64,000 nucleotides of DNA. It comes from Isoetes taiwanensis. Taxonomy: Eukaryota > Streptophyta > Lycopodiopsida > Isoetales > Isoetaceae. Shown one piece after another: positions 45,901 through 59,195 of the stretch. The notes beneath the pieces are model-generated. The model did not search any database. It was not told the DNA's origin and saw nothing but the letters and a program-made list of their open reading frames with translations. How positions within the stretch are numbered: position 1 is the stretch's first letter; each line of letters opens with the position of its first letter. The stretch lies in NCBI GenBank assembly GCA_021234155.1, contig JAJEKV010000556.1, forward strand, positions 62,001 through 126,000. The letters run 5' to 3'. The position numbers and the translations under genes were made by a program.

Positions 45901-48900
45901 CTATTAGTCTCTCATATTTAAGCATATGCACTTCTTTTTTACTACCCTATTCTTGCTCACTGTGGGTTTAGACCCCAATTATACATTTCCAGAATCACAT
46001 GTACATCATGCAAATATTTTTGAGAAGCAAGAGATTGCAGCTTCCATGACAAAAGATTCGAAGATAGAACATATGCATCAAAAGCCAAGTTAAATACACC
46101 TATTCGGACCGTATTGCACTGTCAAATATGCATTTTACACATCTATGCAACATAGCTAAATGAGCAGGAGCACATGATATATGAAACGAACTGAACATAT
46201 TTGCAAGGCAAATATTCTGGATGCCATAAAGTTGAAAAAGTACATAATTGATGGTGTCAATTAGGCTTTGTAGTGGCATGAATCTAAACTGTATGCCAAA
46301 TACCTTTTCAACATTCAACATTCGTGAGGTAAGATGGTTGCGTGCAATTTAGAAATGAAGCATTATTATAGTTGATCTTTGGAAAGAAATGACTGATCTT
46401 TGTAAAAGTAAAAGCTAGGTAAAAGTAGAGCCATCAAAGGCGGCATGCCCCTTTGATAGAAGGGAGCCACCATCAGAGCAGATGCATGTCAATAAAGGTT
46501 GGAAATGCAATGAAACACAAAGATCAAGATAATGATGCAGCTAAGCGTTAACTAAAAGTCCCTTAAGTCCCTTATGCATGCATCCTTTGACCTTACCGAC
46601 TAACAAACCCAAATGAAAATAATGTAAACACGTTCCAACTATAGCCAAGAGATGCTTCGTTTTCTTGAATGTTAGTTTTCTCCAACATTTAATGGTTCAA
46701 AACCATGGCATCAGAAGTTGTTGAACTCTTTCTACATTATTGCAAATTGCAGCTTATTTTATTAGTCTAAGAACAAACAACAAACATGAAATTTCAAAAT
46801 TTGTTCGATACCTTGCATCTTAGAATGCCTTCATATGATTGGCACAACATCAGCAGCCTCAATTGTGAGTGCTGGTGAAGCCATGGTGATTGGACAATTG
46901 CATTTGGTGCATTAACATTCTCGTGTTGCACTACTCTAGGTCCCATGATGCCTTCAAACATACGCCCTCATCAACTTAATGCAATTTGGTCTCCTATGAA
47001 CATAAATACAGTCCAAAAACCACTCATAGCGATGTACTTCATAAATGAAATAGCACGGCACATTGAAGGCATCGTCACTTAATCATACTTCATTGTTGCT
47101 AACCTAATGTAGACATATCAAGAATGGAGCAACAAAGATGCTCCATATATTAATAACACTATGTTTTTAACTTTTAATTCTGCGTCCTGCTTCTAGATTG
47201 CACGTCAAATGCAACCTATAAATCTTTTGTCATTTTGTTGTGCACTCCCTAAGCGTGATGTAAGACGCTCTTAGAGCCTAGTGCGAATAGATCAAGAATG
47301 ACGCTAAGAACACAATGTTCAATGTTTAATTCTAAATTCTGCTTCCAGACTATTGCACTTGTACATGCAATCTTTTCATCTTTGTCTTTTAGTTGTGCAT
47401 TCCCTGATCTTGGAGCAATATCTGCTCCTAGAGTTGGTCACCGAAATAAGAGCTAGTTGCAAATAATACTTTAGCAATACTTGATATTTTTCAAAGAAGA
47501 CCAGATATTAGATACATGCTTAATGCAAGATGGTAGACCATATGCAAGTCAGCAAGGTCAAGCCTCATCTTCTGAAATGAATGAAACTTGTTGAAGGTCC
47601 ATTTTTCACATTCTTCCAATCTGACATCAATATCATGGCATCGTTTGGAATCACAGGAATTCTAGAGAAAAATAGAAAATATAACATAAAATATGGTGAT
47701 ACCTATGCTATCATGGCAACTACTTTCAAAAAAAGAATGATGGAATATGGTGATACCTATGTTGTTAGGCAACCACTTTATAAAGACACTATTAACATAG
47801 AATCCCACATGAACATCTAAAGAAGGAATGTTTTTGAGAATAGACACAAAAATAACCAGACAACCACTTCTAATCTAAAGAAGTGTATCTTGGAGAATAG
47901 AGACAAAAGGAGCCAATAAAGCAAAACAACAAAAGATCATCTCAGAAAAATAGATTATGAAATAAAGGAATATACTTCAAAACAGACACATGCAGAGAAA
48001 GACAACCAGACAGATCGAAACCAGATAGAACAATACCATTACAGAGAGGAGGAGCTTTCTGGAACTTAAAAAACTACATGTACCTCCTGCTAGAAAATGC
48101 CCTGCAAATGAAAGATGTTAAGAAAGTTTTCAGAAACTGTAGAATTGTGAACAATTGTATGTCTCCAAAACATAAGTCCAACAAAAACTAATGCTACATG
48201 AATAAATATTATGAAGCAAATAGAACTACTTTGTTATAAGCTGACCATTAAGCAGCAAAAACAGATACAAAATGGAAAGAATAGATCCTTTGCCATAGAT
48301 AACCATATTACCAGTGTAAAGCTTAAATGTTTTGCAGATTGTATTGGAATAGCTCTCCAGCAGTGGTGAAGACGTGAATCAACAACAAACACATAAAAGG
48401 ACAGACATAAAGTATATTGTTGTGAACTTTCTATTGCAACAAAGCATGAAACTGTAATCAGAAGGGCAAAAGCAATAATGGTGGCATTGTGGAGATGACC
48501 ACATCTCAAAAAGGAAAACATAAGCAATACCTACAGTTTGAGATACGCAGCCACATTTGGAAGATATTTCAAAAACTTGAACCTACAAAACATAAGTCCA
48601 AATCAATGCATTAAAAGAGGGACTCTAAACAAAAGGAATATGCCATTCTGATCATTGAGATCCTGCAAAAAACGAAAAGCATCAAAAGAAACCAACTCAG
48701 AAAATGTGGAAGGGCAAGCATACCATCTAGCCAGTTAGCAAACTGAAAAAGTATACCGTTGGACGGTTCCAATAATCTGATATGCACTTACCTTTTAAGA
48801 AAGAGAATGCTACATGAACTTGAAGAATAGTTGTGCATCATTTTCTTTTGTACTTGGATGTCCAAGATGATATGCCAACTGCAAAAACATCTACCACTTA

Positions 48901-51060
48901 TTAGCAACTGAAAAAAAAACCTCGTAAAACATCGTTGGCAACTATATGCGCTGGATGGAACACGTATTCTATGAGACAAATGCTATAGACGTCCTTCCAC
49001 AAATCAAATAGATACTCGTTTGCAAAAATTTCCAAATAAAATGATGTCTTGAGTCTAGCAAAATCGAAAAAAGGCTTGAGAAGAGAAATTTAGTGATACC
49101 TGAAAACATTGAAGGTTCTCTCTGCAAAAAGATTACAAAGCAAGCTTGGACCTCAAACCTCGGCCAAACAGCAAGAACTTCAACCGGAATAATAAACCTA
49201 AATCCCCTAGAACTGTATGCATGCAAGACAAAGTATCATGATACAGCAAAAGACTGGAATATTGCTGATGTTGGTGCTTGCTTGAAAGAGAGATGTAGAA
49301 AATGAAATAGAAGGATATATCACGGATGGGCACACGACTGCGCTTGGAAAAGAATTGCTAGACATGAATGCATCCTCATCTTCCCAATCAACACCAGTCC
49401 TGGAGAAAACCAAGTACATGCAGGAAAAAACAACAGCAGCAGTTTAGTAACATGTCACAATAAAATCCTGTGTCTATTGTAGATATCACGATAAAAGCCT
49501 TTGCCTATTATATCAATGTTGTAACGAACACAAAGAGATGGTTGAAATTCCAGAGGAGCAAGCATATTATTGCTTCTATAGATGCTGCAAACTTGTACCT
49601 TAGTTCTGCTAGTTTATCACTTGTTTGTCTATCCTTTCCATTTCCATCTATCTATATGTCTTCCATTACTGAGTCTGCCAAACTAAGCTCGGAGGATATT
49701 TTTTGTGCAGGAGCACCCTTCTCTGCGCCCTCTACTGCGGTTTTCAGATTTTGGTTTGTCCTATGTGCATTCATACATGCTATTGGGGCCTTTTCTTTAG
49801 GTGTTGTGAGGGATCATAGTTTATCTCATGCGGAGCTAAAGCCCCATAAGTTGCAGATGAATTGTTGGACCTTCAAACATTATGGGCAACATATTAGAAA
49901 CCCCAAATGAAGGGGAAAAGTGATGCAGTGGCTCGGAGGCCTTGTTGCATACTGATTTACCCCTTGCATATGCTGATTGGGGCTCCAGACCTGTTTCTTA
50001 CAGTTTTTTCCTAATCCTGTGTCTGCCCCAAGCAGAGACGACTTTCCCAGATAGCTCTATTTACCCACCGAAGGGCCTATCATGGGCCCCGGGCCCCCGT
50101 TGAAAGCACCTACCAATACCAATAGCAACATTGTTTGAGGCCTTTTGAACATGGATGAACAAATACAATCCAATAGATCAAGATGTAACCAGTGAGCGAC
50201 AAACTCTGTAGAAGAAAAGGTAAATTTCCTACATAATTTAAGCTAGCAGGGAGCATTAAGCAAAAAACTAGTTTCTAGCCGGAAAATGTGAAGAATTCCA
50301 TGGTTTTTTACCGGAAAACTTCTTGAGATTTTTTTTTTATATCGGAAATTCTTGATTTCAACAGGTAGGCTGCAAGGGTTCCCCGGAATTTGTCGTTCAC
50401 TGGATGTAACATTGCGCAATTGTGGAAGGGTATAAGTATAATTATTGTAACATAAGAGTCGAAAGGTCAAGGGGATATTGTGTGCAAGGATCATGTGAAG
50501 TTGACTTGGCATGGGAGATTCTATTAGATACGAATTAGGATTTTATTTTGGCAAAAAAGGGGTAGTGAGGCATATAAATCTCTGTTTCTTGGCGATCTTG
50601 CATAGATAAGCCATTGCAGGAAGAAGGCACTAAGTGATTCTTTCGAGAGATAAGAATGCTACGTAGATCTTGCTCACTTTCCCATGATGGCTAATACAAC
50701 TGATTGTGTATGGCAAACTTGCTCGTTTCATCTAGCACTCTTTAAAAGCTGATTTGGGATAAGAGGGATGTCTAAGAAGGTTAATTCTTGTATGGCTTGA
50801 CTGTTTGTTTACTTCATTCGCTCAATAAGAATGGGCTCTATATAATCTCGATGGTTGCCAAAGCGTAGTGTGTGATTCCACCCTTAACTGGCAGGCTTTC
50901 TAATCTAAGCGATGCACACTGTCGGTTTGAACCTTGTGATAGGAAGTAGCAGGCAGCTGCAAACTTGGTAACAGGCAGCGACATCTTTAAGCCCTGTATT
51001 CAGCCTTGATTGCTGATAATCCAGGCTGAGAGCTGATAAGCTACCTCTAGAGGGTGTGAA
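43000..51060. other. Long region without a recognisable gene
   Basis: About 8 kb of AT-rich DNA with many short open frames and none with a domain I know. On the minus strand between 48.0 and 49.2 kb several splice-like signals alternate (for example TTTTTGCAG at about 49136 and CAG before GTATCA at about 49101), which could mean a non-coding or poorly conserved spliced transcript. The longest frame, 49470-49910 on the plus strand, is unrecognised. Confidence 0.45.
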
Positions 51061-51534
51061 CCTTTAATAATCGACCTATGGGTGTTGATAATCGAGCTGT
51101 GGGTGCAAATGTGGGTGAGGAAGCTTGTCTGCCGGTTACCCCCGCTTGCCCCTTACAACAAATAAATGTGCTCGCCACTCCGCTGTTTATTTGCTACAGG
51201 GGCTCACAAGGGTATTTATCCCCTTCCATATTTTTGAATGGATGGTGGAGTCCTTGTTCTATGGAATATTCCAAATGGCCAGGTTATAAATCATTTACGA
51301 ATAATAATAATTTGATTATTATTGTAAGCACATAATGTGGATGATTTTCCACTTTCGGCTATGGCGGATCCGGATGCCGCACCGTCTCTTTGTTAAGCTT
51401 GGCAGGTATTTGGTTCAACTTAAAAAAAATTCATCTGCAAGATAATGCACAAAGCTCTTATATTGCATTCTTGCTGCCGTCGACTCTTGGCGTAGTTCTT
51501 TACACAAATTGCTGTCTTTCTGTTTTCCCCAAAA

Positions 51535-52125
51535 ATGCAATCTTGGCTTGTGCTCAGCGTAGAGCTAGGTCCGGCAGTTGGCCAGACATTTGATGCATCG
51601 AATTTCAAGCAGATCACTGTCGGAAGAACAAAGGTAAACAGTTTTCAGATCAAGGACGAGACTATTTCGCAGAAGCATGTTGTGATTCAGTGGAAAAATG
51701 ATGAATGGGAGGTTTTTGATGTGGGAAGTTCAAATGGGACAACTGTAAACGGGACAGACATTGGAGTTGAGAAGCCTTATCGTCTGCAAAACAAGGATTT
51801 GATCAGAATTGGTATCGATACCAGAATAAGAGTGGCTATTGAAGAAAAGGCAGCCCCAGTTGCTGATGAAACAGAACAAGTTCAGACCAAGGCAGCTATA
51901 TCTAAAAGAAATGCAAAGGCAAAGAATGGAAATGCGAAAGCAAAGAAAGGGAAAGCAAAGGTAGCATGTGAAAATGAAGCTAGGGCTCCTGATGATCCAA
52001 CTCTAAGAGATTGGATTACCCAAGAAAGGGCAAGGCTTCCAAAGCGTTTGCATGAAAAGGCAGAAGCTACCATTGCAGAAATAAATGAGTATGCCCAACA
52101 GCTGAAGATGCAGTACCAAGAATGA
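51535..52125 (+). CDS. Small FHA-domain protein (196 aa)
   Basis: The FHA domain covers about residues 5-102 and binds phosphothreonine peptides. Its signature residues are present: Gly30-Arg31, Ser45 to His48 (ISQKH) and SSNGT at 65-69. A basic, Lys/Ala-rich linker follows at about 123-143 (repeats of NAKAK and KKGKAK), suggesting nuclear location. A C-terminal charged helix follows (residues 155-195). This resembles plant proteins with an N-terminal FHA domain and a short basic tail whose roles are poorly known. The start is the first ATG of the frame, and the domain begins within ten residues of it. The frame is intact and lacks introns. A GC-rich leader at 51361-51410 may be 5' UTR. Confidence 0.85.
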   Translation: MQSWLVLSVELGPAVGQTFDASNFKQITVGRTKVNSFQIKDETISQKHVVIQWKNDEWEVFDVGSSNGTTVNGTDIGVEKPYRLQNKDLIRIGIDTRIRVAIEEKAAPVADETEQVQTKAAISKRNAKAKNGNAKAKKGKAKVACENEARAPDDPTLRDWITQERARLPKRLHEKAEATIAEINEYAQQLKMQYQE

Positions 52126-52563
52126 GACTTTTCCAACTTGTCTGAAGCAAGTGATCAATTTAATGTCCTTTTTCTTTCTTAAACTTGATGTCTAAAAGGT
52201 TGCATCAATAGCAACTAAAAGTTTTGATGATCAATCATGTAGCCCTTTTAATTACGAAGATTCAATTTACTGAAGATTCAAGGTGCCCTGTTCAATCCCT
52301 GATGATACAGATAGGAGTATCAAGATGCTTGGAGGCAGGATCCCACTTGGCACCTTTTTGCAACTTGTAATTTCAACAGAAACCACATGTCTTGGAGGAT
52401 ATGGATGAGTTGTTTTAGCAGGAAATATATCTCCTGCGGGCTACCTGTTGAAGGGTCATTCCCTGAGAAATCAGCACATATGGACAACCCTAATGCTGAT
52501 TGCCATAAAGCCTTTTGATAGATTGCAACTGTTTCCTGCCATAAAGAACTATTATGCAGACTC

Positions 52564-53109
52564 CGAAATTTTAACCACCATCAAATTTCCCCATTATTCG
52601 ACAGCTTTTTACAAATCGAAAAACCCTGTTGAAGTTCTGTCTATTTTTTGGGCGGCGCCGCCTCCACTCTGTTTCCGCCGCTCCATACTCTGTTTCTTCC
52701 CAACCCCATCCGCCTTGAATTTGGCCTTGAATCTGGCAGGTCTGTGTACCTTTTCTTCCATGCTCCATGTTCGGAATGCTTAAGTGCAAAAGCAACAGAT
52801 CTATCCGGAATCAAGCCTGGAAGGGCCGATTTGGCTCTGAAATATACCTGGAATCAAGCCTAGAAGGGTCGATTTGGCCCTGAAAGCCCAGCAAGCGACT
52901 CATGTTGGCATTCCGGTGGTCCGCCATCACTAAGAATGCTCTGCTGCTAATGAATGGCAGAAGTTTTCGATTTGAATCTGGTTGCAACTGAAGAAAAATT
53001 CAATGACAAACTTTAGAAAGCAAACTTACGGGAAAGACTGCTGCAGATATCAAGATTTCTTCAAGAACAGCCAAGATCCCTTCAAAATTTGATGGTGGTT
53101 AAAATTTCG
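52564..53109. mobile_element. Inverted-repeat element, about 546 bp
   Basis: A 25-base sequence, CGAAATTTTAACCACCATCA plus AATTT, at the left end recurs as its exact reverse complement at 53085-53109. The enclosed 500 bp has a GC-rich patch (GGCGGCGCCGCC at 52651-52662) but no coding frame of note. It may be a MITE or one arm-bounded repeat cluster with the next element. It begins about 440 bp after the FHA stop codon. Confidence 0.5.
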
Positions 53110-53115
53110 TTGGAG

Positions 53116-53234
53116 AATTTGAGTGAGCATAAAATTTCCTGTGGAAATTTTGAGCAGACCTGGCGGCGCCACTCGCGGCTCCGCCGCTCGTGACCCGCCA
53201 GATTTCCACAGGAAATTTTAAGCTCACTCAAATT
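53116..53234. repeat. Short foldback, 119 bp
   Basis: The left arm (AATTTGAGTGAGC then AAATTTCCTGTGGAAAT) and the right arm are nearly perfect reverse complements over 33 bases. The arms extend into CTGGCGG/CCGCCAG, and the loop is GC-rich. The arms overlap in sequence type with the previous element (AAATTTC), so the two are probably related MITEs. If transcribed it would form a long hairpin RNA. Confidence 0.6.
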
Positions 53235-53239
53235 ACTCC

Positions 53240-56200
53240 TTCCATAATATAAGCTTAAGGTGCTTGCTGAATGAGGCATTTGGCTGTTTTATGTCAATTC
53301 TCTTGTTGAGATCATTAAGAAATGTACTCTTAAAATTTCAAAATCTAAACCTAGCCTTTCCTGGCTGTTAATACAACCACTGCCCTAACTATTGCACATA
53401 TCACATTCTTTCCTTCAAGTTAAATGCCAAGCACCTTCGCTTGATTAACATGGTATAAGCTTTGAACCAATTTAAATAATAAGTGTAGAGATCCACAACC
53501 AAAAGTTCCTCACATCCCCCGAAAAATCCCCATTGAGGAACCGGGGACTCAAGAGCAATGGGTTATTTTTTTTTTGCAATTCGGGAATTCTTGAACAAAA
53601 ATAATACAAAGGGGGGATTCTTGAACAAAAAGCGTATATCCGAATGGGGGAATTAGTAGAAATATAGGATTGCAAATGCACATCCGGGTATTTTCAAGAA
53701 AGAGGGATTAGTTCAAATGGAAATTTTCGATGGATTGGGGTAATTTCAAGGAAAGGGGATTGGTTCAAAAAGGGAATTTGCAAATGGATTGGGGTATTTT
53801 CAAGAAAGGGGGGCTTGTTCAAAAGGGAATTTGCGAATGAATTGGAGTATTTTCAAATATGAATAAAAGGGGAGTGAGTGAAAGGGGAACAACCAAGAAA
53901 ATAGAGGATTGCAATAAATACCAGGGTCTTTTCAAGCAAAAGAGTATTTCCAATTAAAAGTAGTTTTATGGTTGTATACTAGCTAAATATTCACAATTTG
54001 CATTTTCAACATCATGTATCAGTTAGCCATTAATCAAAATTCAGGTCTAAAATGGTGGAGGTAATAGAGAACGACTTTTATTTTCTTAATGAACTAGAAA
54101 AATAAAGAATACTTGTTATTTTGTGAGTATTCAAGTGAATTACCAAACAGTGAACTTAGAAATGGATTGCCTTCAACGCTTTTAGGATCCAGCTTCTTGT
54201 ACTTCATCCTCTACAAACTGGACACTTCAAGCGAGGAAAATTGATTTTGTAATATTGTTGGTTTAGAAGGATGGCCCATATAACTTCATCTACTGTCCTA
54301 TCAAGTTTCTCAATCAGAAACTAATCCTTAAACAAGCTACCCAAAGATTCTTATATCTGCAGCATTTGTTTTTTCTCCATTAATATGGAAAAGATTGTTG
54401 GAGACCATTCCCCAAGTTTGCATATCCTTTTTGCATCTCGATCACCATATGATATCTAGCCAAGTCTGCTATGGAAATACATGCCCAAATTGACCACGCC
54501 ATGAATCTTCGACTCAAAACAACTGCAAAAATGCTATGGCTTGCACCTTTGGTTCTCCGTTAAACATTTACCAGCATGCTTTATTTATATACCCTATAGT
54601 AACCAGGAAATCTAAGCTCCTGAGATTAACAAAATCACTTAAAACTTTTGCTCTCGAAATACATTTCCCTTGGGTGAATAAAATAGACATTTCATCTATG
54701 TCAAACTCATTGGCCATGGTTAAGTCCAAGAGAGAAGATAAAAAGCAAGATTCAAAAGTAAGTAATAATGCTTAAGTGAAATCTGTAATAGAAGGAAGGA
54801 AGGAAGGAAGGAAGGAAGTATATTTAACGTCCACGGAGACCAACTGGCCTATGAGACAGTTTTACAATATAGCGGAAAGTTTCCAAACACAAAATAAAAC
54901 CACAGAAACAATGCTTGAAACCAGGACAAAAACCAAAGCAAATATTGCGGACTGCAATTCAATATGACATCAATTCGATCAGAACATTTTAGCTTATGCA
55001 CAACTATAACAGTTCCCAAGATCAAAAGACATCTTCTTCAATAGACCAATTTGGATTTACCAAAAATAGACATAAGACAAAGGACAATGGAGATTCTTAC
55101 TGATGTCGCATCTTTGCTAATATTTCTAATCGCTGACCTTTTCAATTTGCAAATTTGGACTTCAATATCTTTCATTTGATGCGGAAACTCCTTCCTTTCA
55201 TAGACCAGAATACATGTGCTTTTCTTTCTTTTCTAGCATTAGCATTATCTTCTCTTATTCTTGGTAGCCTTTTAATATTTGGTTATTGTATTTGGTGGTG
55301 GGGCCTAGTCCCGAGTGTTTTAGATGAAATTTTGCCCTTCAGATGTCTCGGATCCATAACCCGTTGGGTTCCCGTGGACGTAAAAATTCATCTTATCTTA
55401 TCTTTTTTTAATTTTTTGTCTATTGTAGGCTTTTCTTCAATGCCCTCACCTTTCTCATCTTGTGGAATGGCTCCTCATGAACCGCGTTTGTGAAATTTGC
55501 CCCAGTTCCCATGTATTCATCAGCAATAGAAAACTATTCACATCTGTTAGATCTATCATTGCCCGAGATATTGTTGTGAGCCTTGTCTTTTGCATAATCT
55601 TTGTAAATTGATTTCCATTTCTTGCAACAAGTTGCTACATCCTTATCAAATCCTGGACATCTTGCCACAATACGAGTCGACACAATGCCACAAGTTAACA
55701 CCTTGCTTTGGTGGCATAGGAAATTCATCTTGCATCTCCCCTCTGACATGAATAAGTAAACTTATCATTCCAATGAGTATGCTTTCCATTGAATTCCGCC
55801 TTGCATTCCTTCCCTTTGTCTGACTTTTCTAAGCTCTTCTTTGGTCGACCTCTTCGTCTTTTCTTCATTGCATTTATCTGTTGTAGCATTTATATCAAGA
55901 CAGGGGCATATAGGACATAGATGCTTGCCACACCTTTTTCTTTTTTATCTTTAGTGACTTAGATATCTTTTTCTTCTAACAATGGTTTGCCACAAAAAAT
56001 TTCTTTTTTTCCCCAACAAAAAAAGTTTGAAAAAAAAGCATTTGCAAATGTCGTTATAGCATATGAAACAAAGACAACTGAGAAAGAAAAGAAAGAAGAT
56101 AATATAGAGATACCGATTGTTCGCCAAAGAAGATGCGGAAGACAATGAACGATGGCCATATATATGCAGAGAAAATCGCCAGTTCAGCGCTAGAAGACAA

Positions 56201-57700
56201 TTCAATCCAAATCGAGATCTCCTTATTTACATCCGGAAGAGGGTTTAGTAGGCTTCCTTGGTCACGTGGTGAAGGATGAGCAACGGGCAAGCAACATGTA
56301 ATTTTTTGGATTTGTTAGGACCAGCCAATATTGACTAGACTTCTAAGTTGGTTTCGGCCGACAAATTAAGGACATGTCAATTCGACATTGGAAATGATAA
56401 TTTTGCCATGTCAGAAAGTCGTAGATGTATTCCACTTGAGTGGAAGTTAATTCAAAATACCCATGTAGCGTTGCCATGAACTTTTTTTAAGGACAACCAA
56501 TATTGGGTGGCCCTAAACAATCATATAACTATCTTTGCCAAGTATATCTCTGCTCTGTTTTTTGTTCTACTTTTCTTTCTTGATCCTTTAATGTGTCCCA
56601 CATGGATTTGTTTATGTTTAATATGTGGAATCACCTTATAAAAACTGTTTATTAAATTAGGGAACTTTGCCACGTATTCAAAGAACATTCACTATAGTAG
56701 AATCTCGCCGCTACATTTTGTATAACAAACAGATGTCCACATCAGTCACCATGTTTGTTCCAACGTCAAATCATGTTAATGTCAATACCCTGTGCAATTC
56801 TCTCATCCCTCTCTAATCCACTAAAAATTTTCTATCACATAGCGCTTTAGCATGGCTAATCCTACTGGTTTACTAATTCTGCTGTTGTATCATGTGCTAA
56901 ATCAGTCTTGATTGTAACACAATTACCCAATTATAATCTAATCTAACCATATGGTCACAATCTGGGAAGTAAAAGTGAGCCCATGCTGTAAGCCGATGCT
57001 AAGAAAAACGTTTGTACGATTTTTCCAGAGCTTCAGAAATACATAAAACAAGGTGCTTCGCACGAGGGGTTGCCCTCCGGTGGCCCGAGAGTGTGTTTTC
57101 ATGGTTCCTGTTTGATCGTATCGTGTTGTGCCCTTTTTGTTGGGCTTGGATACAAAGCATATGTCAGACATAGCAAAAGGTCAAACCCATTTCTATAGGT
57201 CAAACACCGTCCACAAGCACGATGCAAAATTCGACTATGGATAATGCTTTAATCTTACTGCAGGGTTTTTGATTATCTGCAAAGCAACATTTTTGCACTT
57301 TGTTCTTCTAGTCCAACCAATTTCTCCATCTCTTTTTCAAGTTCCAGCATTTTCAACTTTGATAACTCACATGCCCTTTGAGCCTTTTGATGTTTTTGCA
57401 CAACCTTGGTAATCACATGAGTTTTTACCACTATTAGAAACTTTGGGAAGATGGCTCAATGGAGTTAACCCTTCCTGTAACCAAATTCAGTTTCTTTGCC
57501 CTCATAATGGCTCTAATATCTTACTTGATTAAGAATTGCACCTCTTTTTTTGCAAGTTCAGACCAAATATAGTTTGGTCAATGAGTATATTCTTACCAAT
57601 GAGAAATTTTAGTCTTTTTCTTTCCTACAAATATTGCATTAGGGTAAAAGCACGTTAGGGTGTCATACATTAGGGGGCAATTCATGTAAACTTTTGAACG
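53240..57700. other. No recognisable gene
   Basis: Mostly AT-rich. At 53700-53860 there are diverged short repeats around GGATTGGGGTATTTTCAAG. A plus-strand frame at 55155-55493 (112 aa) has a hydrophobic stretch near residues 23-50 (FLSFLALALSSLILGSLL) but no known family. Other small frames look random. Confidence 0.45.
54791..54818. repeat. AAGG microsatellite
   Basis: Seven consecutive GAAG/AAGG tetranucleotide units. Confidence 0.9.
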
Positions 57701-57935
57701 GGTTGCTGAATTTTAAATGTACTTATTTCATGTATAAATTTTGTCTTATATATTTAAAAAGGGGCAAAATTACCGTTTGTTTGTAATTATGAAGAGTAGA
57801 GGCCGCCGGTTGATGCGAAACTCCTGGAGGAAATTCCTCCTCCAGGAAAATTCCCTCCAGACAAATTTCCTTCCAAGAAAATTCCCAGATCGAACCAAGA
57901 AAGTAGAACACAATTTGAATTTTTTTCCAGGATCA

Positions 57936-58070
57936 GGAAACATGCAATCTGGTGATTTTGAAACTGAATGTGGCGATCATGAAAACATGCAATCTGATGA
58001 TTTTGAAACTGAATGTGGCGATCAGGAGAACATGCAATCTGGTGATTTTGAAACCGAATGTGGCAAACAT
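57936..58070 (+). repeat. Three tandem 45-bp coding repeats
   Basis: Three units encode variants of ENMQSGDFETECGDH. Units are in frame and differ at only a few bases. A weaker fourth unit (HQMASGEFK) follows. The array lies in the N-terminal part of the transposase-like gene, just after a possible acceptor (TTTTTTTCCAG). Confidence 0.85.
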
Positions 58071-58870
58071 CAGATGGCATCTGGTGAATTCAAAATTGTG
58101 AAGAGTAAATAACAGGTGGCATGCAATAATTTCGAAAGTGGGAGAGATGAGAAAGGGAAAAAGAAGATGGCAGAGCATGATAGCGAAATTGAAAAGGGTA
58201 GTACATCCTCAAGGTATGTTACCAAAAAAATAAGGACCAGTGTGCAAAATCTTTATTCTTGTTATGAGAAAAGAAATTTGAATCTCTAGCTCCTAATCAA
58301 AGGTACTTATTTGCTTCTAGATTCTTGCAAGATCACGAGGCTATTGGAGCTTTTTGAACTTTGTGATTGGGTTGCCTTCACAAGCAGTGGTCAAGCATGC
58401 AATTTTAGAAAACCTTAAAGATGGATTGGAAGAGGTAAAATGCTCTAATAGTGGTGATAAATTGGCTGCCAAGCACTCAGTTTTATCAATGGTTGTGGGG
58501 AAAAATGGTGATTTGAAGCAAAAGGGAATTGCTTGCAAGATGCTCAAATGCCATCCCGAAATCTTTCATATCTTTGCTAGAGAAGAAAGAGAATGGCAAT
58601 TCTTTGGTTCAAACATTTGGGCATTAGCGGCGGGGAAGGCTAGATCGATCGTTTGGATGAAGAAACCAAGCTAAAAGTCATCCAGTTCTGGCTTAACAAC
58701 ACCAAGGTTTCACCAAAGTACAGAAGGGATGTGAGGAAAAAAAGAAGCGAGGCAATCCAGTATCTTGACATTCCTCAGGTATTAAAGCTTTTGTCAAAGA
58801 AACTATTACATTTCAGTTTCTTTGTTGTTTTCATGTACATTTTCATGCACATATGTGAACTCCTCTACTA

Positions 58871-59195
58871 ATCTTAGTTTACTTGCTTTGATGTAGCCTT
58901 TTTTGATTCTGTTTTGCTTCTTGTATTATACATGTAAATGAGGTTTATGGGGTCATCTACTTGCTCTTGAAAGTATTTCATGTATATTATGTGATATATA
59001 TGTACATAGTGTAAGGATGTAAGATTAAATGTAATCTTAGTTTACTTGCTTTGATGTAGCCTTTTCGGTCTGTTTTACTTAATGTATTATACATGTAAAT
59101 GAGGTTTATGGGGTCATCTACTTGCTCTTGGAAGTATTTCATGTATAATATGTGATATATATGTACATAGTGTAAGGATGTAGGATTAAATGTGC
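58871..59195. repeat. Tandem duplication of 163 bp in an intron
   Basis: The unit starting ATCTTAGTTTACTTGC is repeated at 59034 with few changes (58871-59033 and 59034-59195). It lies in the intron between the donor at 58780 and the acceptor at 59382-59383 of the transposase-like gene. Confidence 0.85.

Noticed and set aside
48000-49200. Multi-exon minus-strand gene suggested by splice-like signals
   Set aside because: Candidate exons give no consistent long frame or known peptide. Such signals are common by chance in AT-rich DNA.
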